Shown here: in pieces, positions 25,300-38,800 of the stretch
How positions within the stretch are numbered: the first letter of the stretch is position 1
Layout of the letters: each line of letters begins with the position of its first letter
From: Sperchopsis tessellata
Taxonomy: Eukaryota > Arthropoda > Insecta > Coleoptera > Hydrophilidae
Reading direction: 5' to 3'
DNA: 54,373 nt
Assembly (NCBI GenBank): GCA_033557685.1
Contig: JAWQRN010000015.1
Span: 1 to 54,373 of the forward strand
The notes under the pieces: generated by a model
What the model was told of the DNA's origin: nothing
Seen by the model: the letters and a program-made list of their open reading frames with translations, nothing else
Databases searched by the model: none
Program-made: the position numbers and the translations under genes

Positions 25300-25690
25300 A
25301 ACTGCATTCTATTGCAGCCTGGGATAAAGAAGACGTGAACTACACCATTACACCTTCAGTCTGATGACCTATCCAAAGTTGTGTCCGGACATCAAAGAGA
25401 TTGGGTTCAGGATATCCATCTATTCCTGATGGCCTATCGCTCAGCTGTTAACGAAACGACCTGGCAAACTCCAACTAAAGAGAGTTTAGGAAGAGAAACG
25501 AAATTATCTGGGGTCTTGATTTTGGCAGCCAGCCAGTTCAACATGAAGCAGCTGATAATTATGTCGACAATCTAAGAAGCAAAATGGACGATATTCATAA
25601 TCTTGAGCGAAACAACATGCAGATTGCAAGTAATATAATGAAGGAGAGATACGATGTACTAGCCGACGTTGGAATCATGGTCTTTCAATT
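25300..25690 (+). mobile_element. Gypsy-type LTR retrotransposon integrase scrap
   Basis: VVSGHQRDWVQDIHLFLMAY, then RSAVNETTWQTPTKESLGRE and TKLSG, match the C-terminal part of the Ty3/Gypsy integrase core. A frameshift then gives DNLRSKMDDIHNLERNN and MKERYD. No LTRs, RT or gag are visible nearby. Confidence 0.7.
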
Positions 25691-25699
25691 GTTTTATAT

Positions 25700-26640
25700 T
25701 ATTTATTAAAACCATTGACCTAGATAACCTTTAGAGACATTGCTTTTAGTAGCGATAAGCCACCTACTATTTTCGCCAAATAAATATTTCCACCTACTGG
25801 TATATTTTAAGCAATAAGCCAGTTTAAGGTACTTAACAGAAATGTACCACATAAAACATTTAAATTCTAGTCAAGAGCATCATTCCTTTTGGAATTTTTT
25901 TTTTTTTCTATCTGAAACAACATTTACAAATACAAAATTTCATTCATTTATCTCTACCAATAAAAAAGTGTACAATATTTTTTAGTTTCCACCCAGTATA
26001 CCCAAATGTGTCTCACAAGATTTTTCATTGTAAACAACAATATCAATAATACTTTTATTTTCATATCTTGTCCAAGTTTTCTGAACCATGTATTGAAACA
26101 AACACGCCTTTTTTCCAAACAAATTACTATCAAGCACTTCCTTCAGTCACTCTAGAATCCTCATAAGGTTGGCCCATTCTATCTGTTATTTCACACCAAA
26201 ATCAGTCAAAAATTAATTTTTATCCGCTTGTGAATACCATCCACAAATGAATAAATGATTTTCTTTTAAATTTGATAGTTTTAAATATTCTATCAGTAGT
26301 TTATTTAATGAAGTGCCTATCACACAAGTATCTATAGTTCTAAGAGTAATTCTTTTGTTTTAAAAAAGAATAACTGAAATCATTTTATCTAAGTATCACA
26401 CGGACTCGACAAAGATATCTCCTTATGTTTGAATAAATAAATGAAACAAATATGTGTCCAAACAAATGAAATAGCTTTATCTAGAATAAGAGAAACAGTC
26501 CACTCCACACAGACCTAGATGATATAGGTTCAGGACATAATAGCTTAACTAGTGATTGTTAGACTGCCAAATTTAAAGTTATTTAATCAATCATTTTATC
26601 GATTTATATTTTTGGACTTATCCATTAGTATTTACTATAT
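25700..26640. other. Spacer downstream of G9a
   Basis: AT-rich, no gene recognised. A minus-strand AATAAA (26644-26649) at its right edge probably marks the end of the G9a transcript. Confidence 0.45.
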
Positions 26641-26643
26641 TCA

Positions 26644-26649
26644 TTTATT
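26644..26649 (-). terminator. Likely G9a polyadenylation signal
   Basis: AATAAA on the minus strand, about 215 bases after the G9a stop codon at 26863-26865. Confidence 0.4.
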
Positions 26650-26862
26650 AAAAAAAAAAACACTTTTGACTCAGTTACTTCTATTAGTTTACATTAACAA
26701 ACTTAAATAAATTTAAATACATTTTTAACTTAAAAAATTAACATCACATGTTATGCAGATCCCACTTTGGCGAGCGATATAAATAAAGTAAAAAAAGAAA
26801 CATCTCAAATAGACACAATAAATACATCCTTTTGGTTCATACCATTCTATATTTAATTTATA

Positions 26863-29800
26863 CTAAACATCTACGTAGCTGTGACTTATTGAGTCCTGGA
26901 ACTTTCTTCTGGATGCTTCAAGTGTTGCATGAATAGTTTCTTCCGAGTACTTGCAGCTAGGACTTTTGCATTGGCAAGTAAATATTTTACATTTGATGAA
27001 CCAAAAGTTCTCCCCATAACTAAAGCTAAAATAAAAAAAGTAAAATCATTAAATATTCATTCAAACAATGTGGTGTGCTGTTATTATTGATATCTTCTGT
27101 TTGGGTTTTTTCTTGAATCAGCATTCATCAGCTATATGTTGGTACATTACTGCGTTATAACTAGATAAAACTGGTGAAAATGATAGCTTAAAGGAGTGAC
27201 TAGTTATTCACTAAGTCATGTGTGCTGGTATAGTACTGCATGAGATATATACAAGATATGATAATTGAATGGCCGGAATGCACCTTTAAAAAATATACGT
27301 GTGGAGATGTACACTAGAGGGGCTGCTACTGTCGCCTTCAAAGTACTTCCCTTGTGCACATATACAATGAATTAAGACTCATTTGCTGGAATACTGTCGA
27401 GTACCTGTCAACATTCTATTGGATATCTGTTATAGTAGAAAATCTTCATCTCTTCAGTGCAGCTTTTAATTTTGGAAATAGGATTTTTGACAATTTCCAG
27501 GGCGTTAAGTCAGGTAAATAGGGAAGATGACCTAATAAGGTCCCAAGTCTCTCACAGTGAGTGCACTGTGACTTGGTGCATTATCATGATGAATGATCCA
27601 CTTATCAGACCACAAATACCATTATTTGTTGACTGTCCCTATTCAATAAATTCTTAGTGGATTAATTCCTTGTGATAGAAGAAACATACCAGCATGATCA
27701 TAATCTGTTCACGTGACATGCGTGCTTTTTTAGGACGCGGTGAACCCGGTCTTTTGCACTGCATACTGACGTTTTGTTTCTGGGTCGTACTGGAAGCGCC
27801 AAGTTTCATCACCAATAATTTGGTATTTGACGAAAGATCAATTGCAACTTCAAGCTGACGTTGCTTCTGTTCATCCGTCAAGATCCAAGGCATAAACTTC
27901 GCAGAAATCTCAATTAATCGGCAATTCTTCAGCTATCAATTTCACACTTAATCGACTGTCGGACCATCGCTTCTGTTAATATTAGCAAGTATAGTAACGT
28001 AAAGTTTATCCATGTCATAAATATTTCACATGTTGCCATTGTTATGCACACATCATATATACATTTACAAGTCTTTCTGGTGTTCCATATCTCCAATAAA
28101 CTGTAAAAGGCTTCCCTCAACCAAAATTTCCTCACGACTGTTTTAAAATTCTTTTCATTGAGGCTTTTTGTTCTTATTGGTAGACTGTTATATAGTTTAA
28201 AAGTAACATGATTAATCGGGGACAGGGCTTTTGTTATTCGATTGCGAGGTAGCGCTATATTAATTTTGTGTCTGGTGCTGTATGTGTGGAAATCAGCATT
28301 TGTTTTATGGTTATTTCCATTTCGGTGGACATACAGTAAGCAGTTAAGTATGAAGGTGCTTGGTATTGTTAATATTCCTTCTCCCTTAAAAAGTGGTTTG
28401 CAGGAATCATTTTGATGTTTTCCGAATACTGCCCTGACTGCTTTGCTTCTGCAACTTGAAGATAATATCTGCATGTGGCGATCCCCCCCATATGAGAATA
28501 CCATACAATGCAACGCTATGGAAGTTACTGCGGTAAGTTACCCTTGCCGCCTCAGTACCTGCATTTTGTGCTATTATTCTTATGGAATAGATGGATGTAT
28601 TCAATTTATTTCTCATTTTAGATATATGATGTTTCTGAAATATATATTCCAAGAAATTTAACATTTTTTATTTTTACACTTTCACTTCTTTTTGTATATA
28701 AAGTCAAAGATTCCGTTTTGTTCAAATTTAGTTGAAGCTTATTTATGTCAAACCATTTTTTCGTTTGTTTTAAGCATTTCTATGTGGTCGCTTGAAGTTC
28801 TCCAATATTCATATTTGAGTTTATAAAGTCATGTCGTCAGCAAAGAGACAAACTTTGTCGGCAGAGACATTTTCTACCAAATCATTAACGTAAATCAAGA
28901 ACAATATTGGTCCAAGGCCTGATCCCTGAGGTACACCTATCTCAGCTGTAATTTCCTGCGATATTTGGTCTCCTATATGACCTGTAGGATTTCAATATGG
29001 AGTGGATTTTTCCTCTAAAACCCATCCTCCACCCAAGATAATCGTTGTTAAAAATTTGGAAACTAGAATGAACTCCTGAGCCACACCAGCCTTGATGGTT
29101 CTCAAAATACTATGATAGTGGGGTATGTCAATGAACTATTCTTGGTTTGTTAGATATGATCTTAAAAGGTCCAAAACTACCCTGCTAAAACCGTAATACT
29201 CCGTCTTCTCCAAGAAATGTTGATGGGACATACTATTAAAGAGCATTTTCCTCCCATTAAAGAGTTTTCCCTCTTCCAGTTTTTTTATATGGTCCAAAAG
29301 TGCATTCGTAGTTGATAGACCTAAACTAATCCTCGGCACAGCAACATGTCATTTCAAAAAAACCAAGTATTTGTTTGGCCATGATAGCTTCGAAAATTTT
29401 AGATATGGCAGGTAAAATTGCTGTTGATTTGTAGTTAGTTGGATCTTATTCTGCCACGTGCTTTAAAAACTAGTACAATAAAAACTATTTTAAGTTTTTC
29501 TGGAAAGTGTCTAAGAAAAAAACAACTATGGATGATGTCAGCCAAGGGCTCAGTTATATGAGTCACAATTGACCTCACAGTTTTTACATTCATGGCGAAG
29601 CAGTCCTTACTCGTTTTGGGCTCCAGTCTAGAACAGTCTTCTTCTAATTCCTGAGCGATGGAAGGCCAGAAAGACATACTTTGCCTGGCTGCATGTCTGT
29701 GTTGTGTTGTACCTCCTACCATTACTTATGGGGCTTCACAGTCCTTTTTTCACATATGAGAAGGATAACAAACTATTTTGAAGCTTCCCAAACTAAAATT

Positions 29801-32800
29801 CTACCACCTAGATCTCCGGACATATTACCTTTTGAAAATGAATGGGATTATCATAGGCAGAAGACAATTTACGAGACGAATAAAAACTATGGAGGTTCTT
29901 CGGTGTGAGGTAGCGATTGCGTGGGATGAGATACCTTTAGGAAACAGCATCATTTGCATCAAATTATAAATTGTCTTACCTTAACTCTTCATTTACTGCT
30001 ACATCACGACTAGCAAATAGGGAAATCTTGGGGAACCTCAAGTCTTGGTGGTCCACAAATACTCTAATAGGAATTAGGTTAGGTTCACAGCTATGATTTA
30101 TAAAACGTGCAAAGTTCCCATAGAATTTTGCATCTATACAAACGGAATCTTCACTCTAAAAAGTTAGTTTCAAAATTAATCAAATTCAGGTTGAAAACAA
30201 CATAAAGACTATGAAAAATGCGATGTTCTTACAAGATTGCTGACATTTGAAAATGACCCTTGCAAAAGAGGACGAAATGTCAACATATTCAAGAGCTTCA
30301 ACATTACTTTCACCAATAAACAATTTATTCATAGTAACTAAGTATAGAAATTGTGAATATGAAATATAATTACCTGGTGATTCAGGTCAAAGATATAACT
30401 ATCATCATCCCTCTGAAGACATTCTTCTTCAGTTATAATTTCACCAATATATTCACCTACATACGAACCTCTAGGTATATGTTGCAAAGCTTTAATACCC
30501 CATCCTTTATTCAGAGTACGAAATAGTTGAAACCTTTGACATGTTCCTCTTTGTATTACTCTATTTCTACAAATAATAGCATTGCAGCTGCACATTTGAT
30601 TGCATTCAAAAAGCATTGGTGGATCTAAAATGACAACATAAACATTGGTCTTAGTAGAAGTTTAAGCAAAATGACTAGCAAGATTTAGCTATAGAGTATT
30701 TCACGTTACTTTTCTGATTGAGCAAGCCCTTGTATAGAGCAATTCACAAATCAAAGGAAACCTCCAAAATTGAGTAACATTAATAATAAATTCATGCAGA
30801 TTCAGGGAGCAAATTTAAATGAAACAGTTTTATAAAAATAAATATATTAAACTTAATTGAAGTTTGTGTAAACTACGCGAAAAACACTGAGTTTATGGCT
30901 TCAGACAGCACGAAAATGCAGGCAGAGGGTGCTGCTATAACTATGGTGGTTTATGGGTTAATTTTCAAAATTTCAATTTTACCCCTCAAACTTCCTACTG
31001 TTTTGATCAATCCGACAGCTGATCGTTCCTCCGATCATATACCATTAAATATTACATATTAAATACAAAAATAAACACATAAAAGTACACAAATATAAAC
31101 ACACAAATACACGAAGAGTCTCAAGTACGACATGAACATAAAACAAAAAAATTACACAAAAATACAATTTAAGTTCACCACACATAAAATCAATCACAAA
31201 CAAAAAACACAGATTGCAATTAAAAGTTTCAAAATGTAAATGATACATAAAACTAAGCTTCATATACAAATTCAAACTGAAGTAGTTTTTCTTTTCTTTC
31301 TATCTTTCCACCGCAACACTCAGTTCGTCACACAATGCAGTTATTTTTTCAAAGTCCTCCGCAGTCACTTTGCCCTCACTGTCACTGTCAATTCTATATT
31401 GAATCTTACATGCTTTCTTCTTCATACTTACTACTCCTCGATCGTTCATTTTCATTTTATAATTATCCAACACTTTTAGAACTTCCACCTGACAGTTTTT
31501 ACTCAGATGAACTTCTTGTTCTCGTTCTACCACTTTATCAGCATCTCTAATCGAAGAAAACCATTGGTAATTGAATTTCTTTGACCAAAATTTGCCTTCG
31601 CACAGTCTTCTTATCTGGTAGTATAGCTAGCTCAATCACTGGAACTTGCTGCACTTCCTCATCTTTGCATAACTTCTCTTGTGGTTCCGACTCTTGAACC
31701 ATTTCATTTGCACAGTCGCCTTCTGATAAATCGTTTACTCTTCCTTCTATTATGTTTGTTGTACCTTCATTCATTTTTGTGTTCTTCTTCTGTCTTTACC
31801 TCACATTCTAGTTCTAAATTAGTTTCAGTTTCTGCCCTTGTAGATATAACTTCCAGAACAACTCCAATTACGGAGTCCAGATCCTTTTTTGTAAATGTGG
31901 AGTCAACTACGTTGGGAAGCCTGGTAGATCTGTTTTTGTCTGCTACAGAGAACATCTAAGCTGCATAAAAAGCAAAAAAAAATACTTCCTGCTTCACTAT
32001 TCATGTCATGAATCTGACTATGGCCCTGATCTGAGTTGTAGGCATAATATAGCTGAACATTTGGAGATTTATGTCCTCTTTCTATTACTCTAACATGAAC
32101 GTCAATGACATGTGTTCTCCGTCTACTCTCTTGATGTTATATTCTGTGTTGATGCATAATCCCTCTGTATAATGTCAGAGAGTGTTATTGTCTTTGTCTA
32201 CTTTCTACTTTTATATGTACATGTGGTTTCCATTGTCATACACAGGTATGTTTACATTTGCTAAGTCACTTTCCTTGTGTATTTTAATTGCATTTTTCAT
32301 TTTTTAGAGCCTGATGATGGATTATTTGCGATCCAAAACCTATCACTCATAATTACTTAATGTAATTAATATATTGTGGAAGGCATACATAGACACAGAT
32401 AGGAACAGCTTTTTTATATTGACAGTAAGAAAAGCTTTTGGGATTGACTTTCTGAGTATATATCCTGACTAAAATTTGTCAATATTCAGATTTAATTGGT
32501 TTGAATCGCACCAGCTGGCAAGTTCAGGTTAGCTTTTAGGGAAACGCAAATATAATTGTCTAATATCTGAGCATAGATCTTTAAATCATCTACAAAAAGC
32601 ATTTTATTACTTTGCAAAATGTCTGTGATGTCATTAATGAACAACAAAAACAGAAGGGGTCTTAAGCATCCAAAGAGTAACCACGAAGGACAATGAGGGG
32701 ACGGTGAGATGGATATGACAAGAAAAGGTCAGTTATAAATTTGGAGAAACCAAAACTATTAAGCTTACGGATAATAATATGATGATCAGTATGACCAAAA

Positions 32801-35800
32801 GCTTTGGTAAAATCTGCATAAATGACGTGAACCTGACCCTGTCATTGTCAACAGTAGAAGCTATTCAGAAGCACATAATTCGATTGGATGCTTTAGTGCT
32901 TAGTCTTTATTTTGGATATAGTTTATTTTCTACATAAAAAACTTTGTGAAGTACACTACAGCATCAGTTAAGAAAATAAGTTATGCATCCTACCTAAATA
33001 GTTAAATCCAGCAATTAATTTTCCATCTTCATCATACCATGAACAAAGCGAGTTGTTAGAACATTTACAATTAGAGGTTACACATCGATCATCACAGTCA
33101 CAGTGTTGTATCGTACTCACTTTACGATCAACATAAATATCTGATGTAAAACAATTCAGTGTAACGTATACGTAGTCAGTAGGAATACTTTCGTCGTCCA
33201 CATCATTAATGCACTGAATCGGATTTTTTTCTTTTCCACCAGATATATCACTGAAATAATTGAAACAGTTAATTGTTTATTCAAAATTCCTACAACCATG
33301 TAAATTTGGTATGGCCTAGAAGCAATAACTCTTAAGTACCCTTTTTTTAAAAAATTAAATTTTGTTGCTATACCAATAAGAACATACGCATATACCAACT
33401 GCCAAAACCTTTAAGCCAATATAAATGTAAGTTTTTGCCACCAGCTTATACCTATCCTTTAATCAGGTACTGCAACATTACATATGTTTTAAGTATGTGA
33501 TAGTCTGTTGTGGAAGGTGGTACTATAAATATATAAGGCATAAGTAAAGGGACTTTCAATAAAAACACCTTATCTTTAAAATTGAATAAAAAGAGTTCTA
33601 TGTGAGGTATGGCAGAAATCTTTATTGTGAATTGAAGTACATTCAATGCCATTATGTTTTAAAGATAACATCGTGCAAATGACTTCCATATCTTTGTTTG
33701 CAGGAGTTGATCCGAGAGACTCAAATTGTGATGACTTCGGCATAAATCGGGCTGGATTTCAGCAATGGTTCGAATGATGTTCTCCAGGTCGTTAAGTGTT
33801 GCTGGCTTATTGGTATAGACCAGAAATTTAACATAGCCCCAAAGAATAAAGTTTAAGGGCGTTAAATATCATGATCTTGGTGGCCTCTTTTCGAAATAAC
33901 TCGACCTGGAAACTTTTCCCTCAATAACTCCACTGTATCACCAGCTGTGGCACGTAGCGCCGTTTTGCTGGAACCACATGTCGTCCATGCCCATTTCATC
34001 CAATTCTGGCAAAAAAAGTTGGTTATCATCTCTCGATACCTCTCACCATTGACAGTCACAGTCTTTCCTTTCGCATCTCGGAAGAAGTACGGCCTGATGA
34101 CGCTGCCCAACCAAAATACAAACCAAATAGTGAGTTTATCTGGATGCAAAGGAAGCTCCTGGAACTAAGTTGGGTTGCATATTGGGCCTTTATGCTTTGT
34201 CTTCCAATTGCATGATCTGTCATTTAATGTTTTAGTAATGGTCACCACGGTGCAATGACATCAGTTGTATGTATGATTTGAGGGAGATTGAAATAAAAGA
34301 TAGTTTAATGCAAAATCTGTTCTTCTTAAAATTTCAAGCTGAACTAATACGGATCTACTTGCCTGTGGCCTGCCAAAATCAAAAGCTATTTATCTAAATC
34401 ATTAAAAAAAAAATCATGCAAAATAGTCTTGTGAAGTAGGAGTTTCTGGCATGTGATCATTATTTTCATTTTGATCTCTATTTAGAAACTATTACATTTT
34501 TCTTACCTTGCCCATACTGCCAACTGTTTTATCAAATATTCAGTAAGCTACCGATTCATTCAGAAGTTGTTGAAGACATTCTTTAAGAGACGTGTCAAAT
34601 GGTACATTCTTTTTATAGATGTTCAGAGTTCTCGAAGATGAGAGACTGCATTTGAAGATTTATGTTTTTCTATTATATGACATATTGTGAATGTTGTCAA
34701 TATGACAGGTTGTAAAATTTTTTGCTCAAATTATGGTACGATAATGTGAAGATACAACACACAATAATCATTGGAAATTTTGATTGAAATAGTTAGAATA
34801 AATTGTTTTTCACCATGGATAGAACTTTCGATAAGAAGTATTTAACTTTTGGGAGATGGAGGTATTTGGTATAAGCAGCAACTTTGGAATGTTTTGGGCA
34901 ATTTATTTATTCGTGCGTTCATACAAATGTATACTGTAAATGAAATATAGGACTTCTTCCACATACAAATGTATTTTGATGACAAAATAAATAAATGACT
35001 ATGCAGCTTTACTGCCATGAGGTACTTTAATGTGTATAAAAATTAATTTAGTCAATAATAGTTGTTTTAAAAATATTTTGGAAATTTGAATTTGGATTAT
35101 GTTTCATACTTACTTAGATAAAATCATGTTTGGTTCCTTTTCATACAATGAAGCAATTCCAAGAAATTGAATATTCAGAGAAATAGCAGTTTGTGTATCA
35201 CCAGGTACGGTACAATCCAGAGGAGACTCTCCAATTTTGTTTAATGCAGTAACGATAGCACCTCTTGCAAGTAATATTACTGTGCAATTGTAATTATTTT
35301 GCCGAGCTGCAATATGCCTGAAACTCAGAATTATTTTTCAATCAACATTTCTACATATTGTAAAGTTTTCATTTTTATGAAAAGTCGTTTATAACGTTGA
35401 TATTTTTGTATTTTTTTACTACTTCTGGTTGCTACATTTGGAATTTTAATTAAAAACCCTCTAGACATATCAACAGTTTAGATCCAGAACTATGTAATTG
35501 GCTATTGGGCTTCATACAAGTTTATAAAAATTTGGTTAATGCAGTACTGTGCAAATTAGTTGGAATAATAGGAAAATACAGTAACAAAGGGGAACTTTAA
35601 TTATTTCTTTCACCCTCTCAACCATTAATGTAACTAGCTTTCCACACATCTTCACTTCAGGGTCATAGTACCACACTTTCATAACACTTTCTGTCAGTTT
35701 GGTTTTCGACGTGAAATCCATCTTAGATATGTGCACTTTAATAATGGCCCGTACATTTTCAATGGGGTTTAGATCGGGTGAATTTCCTGGTCATTTTAAT

Positions 35801-38800
35801 ACCTTCAAATGTTGCTGGGTAAAGAAGCTCTTAACAAGTTTAGAAATGTGGCATGCAGTCAAATCCTTTTGAAATATCCCATCACCATTAGGACACAACT
35901 TCCGCAGTGTTGGGTCCTCCAGATCACCTATATACCCATGCTGTCTATCATTCCTTCAATGGGGTCAAGTGTCTGTGGCCCGAAAGCTGTGAAACATCCC
36001 CAAAACAGAACCTTTGGTGGGTGTTTGGTGAATTGCTGGATATGGCCGGATCGAAATATTCTCCGACCTATAACCATGTACCTCAAAGTAGGTTTCGTCA
36101 AAAAATATCACTTTTCCTCAATTCTCAACAGCCCAGCATCAAGGCTTTGCCTAGGATAGCCTTTTTTGCTTCACACCGAAGAGTGTGATTTTGATAAGCA
36201 TTTATTACATTTTAAATACAAACACCACAATGGTCAACCATGTATATCTTCAGGAATATGTTAGATCAAAATTTATCTGAATTTGGTTTATATAGTAACC
36301 ACCGAAATAAACATAGAGATAGAATAGGTGAAGAAATTGAACACAGTATTTTGAGTTTTCCTTTGGAATATTTTAAATATAAAATACTAATCATACTACG
36401 CTTTCCATTTTCACAATGCATACTGTAGGTGTAATTTATTCACAGCCTTCTGAGATCTATAAATATAAAATATAAATTGGTATTTTGGAGGTAACACCAA
36501 AATGTTCTCTGTGATATATATTTTTGTAATTACCATAAACGTGCTATAAAATTACACAAAAACATATGATAACCTCTATTTATAAAATAAACTTGATAAT
36601 GCCCCATTAATGACGAAAGATGAGTAAATTTTGCTATTTGAAAAGATGTGATATAAAGAATTGGTGCAGAAATGTATTTTTTGATTTTTTAAAAATTAAA
36701 AATTTGAACATATCCTCTATTTCTTAAGATAATCTAAAAGTAATATTAAACTATAACTTACAGGGGGCTATCTCCATGTACATTTAGTGCGTTTACATCA
36801 CTTCCGCAATTAATTAAGATTTCTAGTAAACGCCCACTTCCACTAAAAGCTGCCCAATGTAAAGCTATATTTTGCTCCACGTCACAGAGTAATGAATTGG
36901 CACCTTTCAGAACTAAATATTTTGCTACTTCTAGATGACCATGTTCACTTGCCCACACTAAAGGAGTCCAGCCTCCATCATCAGCGATATTTATATAGTC
37001 GGGCGTTCCAAAGGAGGCATTTAATAAATATTCACAACTTTCTAGGTTACCACACTTAGCAGCTAGATGGAGAGGTGTCATACCGTCCAAACCCTAAAAC
37101 ATATTTCGAGCTAAAAAAAGAAAATAAAAACAGGGTAAATGCAATAGATTCCGTAAGTAGATTTATAAGAAAGGTGTTTCCGAGTAGGAATCCTGTATAG
37201 GTTCTGAAAAATATTTCTCAGAGCCTCTACACGGTTTCTATCCATACACACCTTTTCAACAAATAGAGTAAACTTTAGATGGCATCTACATAATTCAAAT
37301 GGACAAAGAAATTCTTTTGGCAGCTAATTAAGTGAGAAAGACTAAAAATTATAGTAATGAGGGAAAAAATCTTTAAAAAAATCATACAAACCTTCAGATA
37401 AATACTGCTTCCTGATTTTACTAAATACTGAACTACATCATTTTTATGGGCAAGAATGGCTAGCATTAACGGTGTATGCTGATCGTTATCAAGAATATCA
37501 AGTTCCATTTGGGCAATTCGTAGTATGTGTACCATTGGTAGAAATCCTATTTGAGCAGCGTAATGTAATACTGTTCCACCATTAATTTCATTTATTTGCG
37601 TTTTAAGATTTACAGTTCCAGAAGCTAGAATAACAAATTAAGGAATTAAGCATTAATCCAGAACAAAATTTCTTATAAAAAGAACTAAATAAAGCGTAAA
37701 TTTAAAGCATAAAATGCTTTAAATATCATAAGTGTTTAGTACAATTATTTTTCCGTATCATTTCAGAAACTATTTTTTTGATATATTAAAAGCCAATACC
37801 ATATTAGACATATACTTTCAAGTTTTAGGACTATGATAAATGACAAGATATCCTTGCTGAGAAAATTAAAGAACTGGAAAAAAGGTGTTAAATTTAACCC
37901 TTAAAATGGACGATTTAAAAATGCATTTGCGACACAGAAAGTTTTGGTAATTCTAACTTCAAACAAGATAATAAATAAAAATATGCATACCAAGTATACA
38001 TGCCAATCTTTCCAAATTCTTGCTCTGAATAACATCAGTCATATCATTTATTGTAAATGTTGCTGGACTAAATGGTTTTTCTTCAAACAGTTGTTGTAGT
38101 TCTATAGATTCAGCTGATAAAATAATAGGGGATAAACACCGTTTAGATCCCAAATCTTCACTTTTAGAACTTGAAACAATGAAGTTCATCTTTGCAGAAG
38201 GGCTAAAAAAATTCAAAATATTAGATTAATTAATGAAATATTGTAAATCATGTTTAGTTAATTTGTTTACTTTGGTTGCAGTTAATTTTAAATTTGCAAT
38301 ATTTAACAGTTCCAATCTATAAATATATTCATTTAAATTTTATATCTGCTAATACTCTCATATGACCACAAATTGAAACACCCTCTCTCACGCATATGGG
38401 TCAGTCTAAGAACATTTAAAATGTAAGTTCATCTGAGGAAACTAGTCCTACCACTCCATCTTTTTCTTTTTTGGAGGTGACATAGTGGGCCCCACATGGA
38501 TAACTTGACAAGAGGCCCTCATAAATAAGCCTGATACTCAGCAACCATGAAGAGCATTACATCAGACTATTAGATGTATCCCACTTAGGGCTTCCTGTCT
38601 TGGGTCTTACGACTTCCGTAGATCCGTAGATTGCAAAATTCGGGGTTCACAGACCCACACAAACACTTAACCATCCACTCGTGCATCTTTTCGCACACGT
38701 TCCTCTACCTCCCTCTTCTTTATCACGTCACAAACCGTGCGGTTTATGACGTCTCAATAAGACCTAAACTTTAATATGAAATGCACCAGGTTATCAACCT

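Noticed and set aside
35809..36188. Plus-strand ORFs of 93-116 codons
   Set aside because: Antisense to the Tc1-like relic, whose motifs (LFWGCFTAFGP, KVHISKMDFTSK) read on the minus strand.
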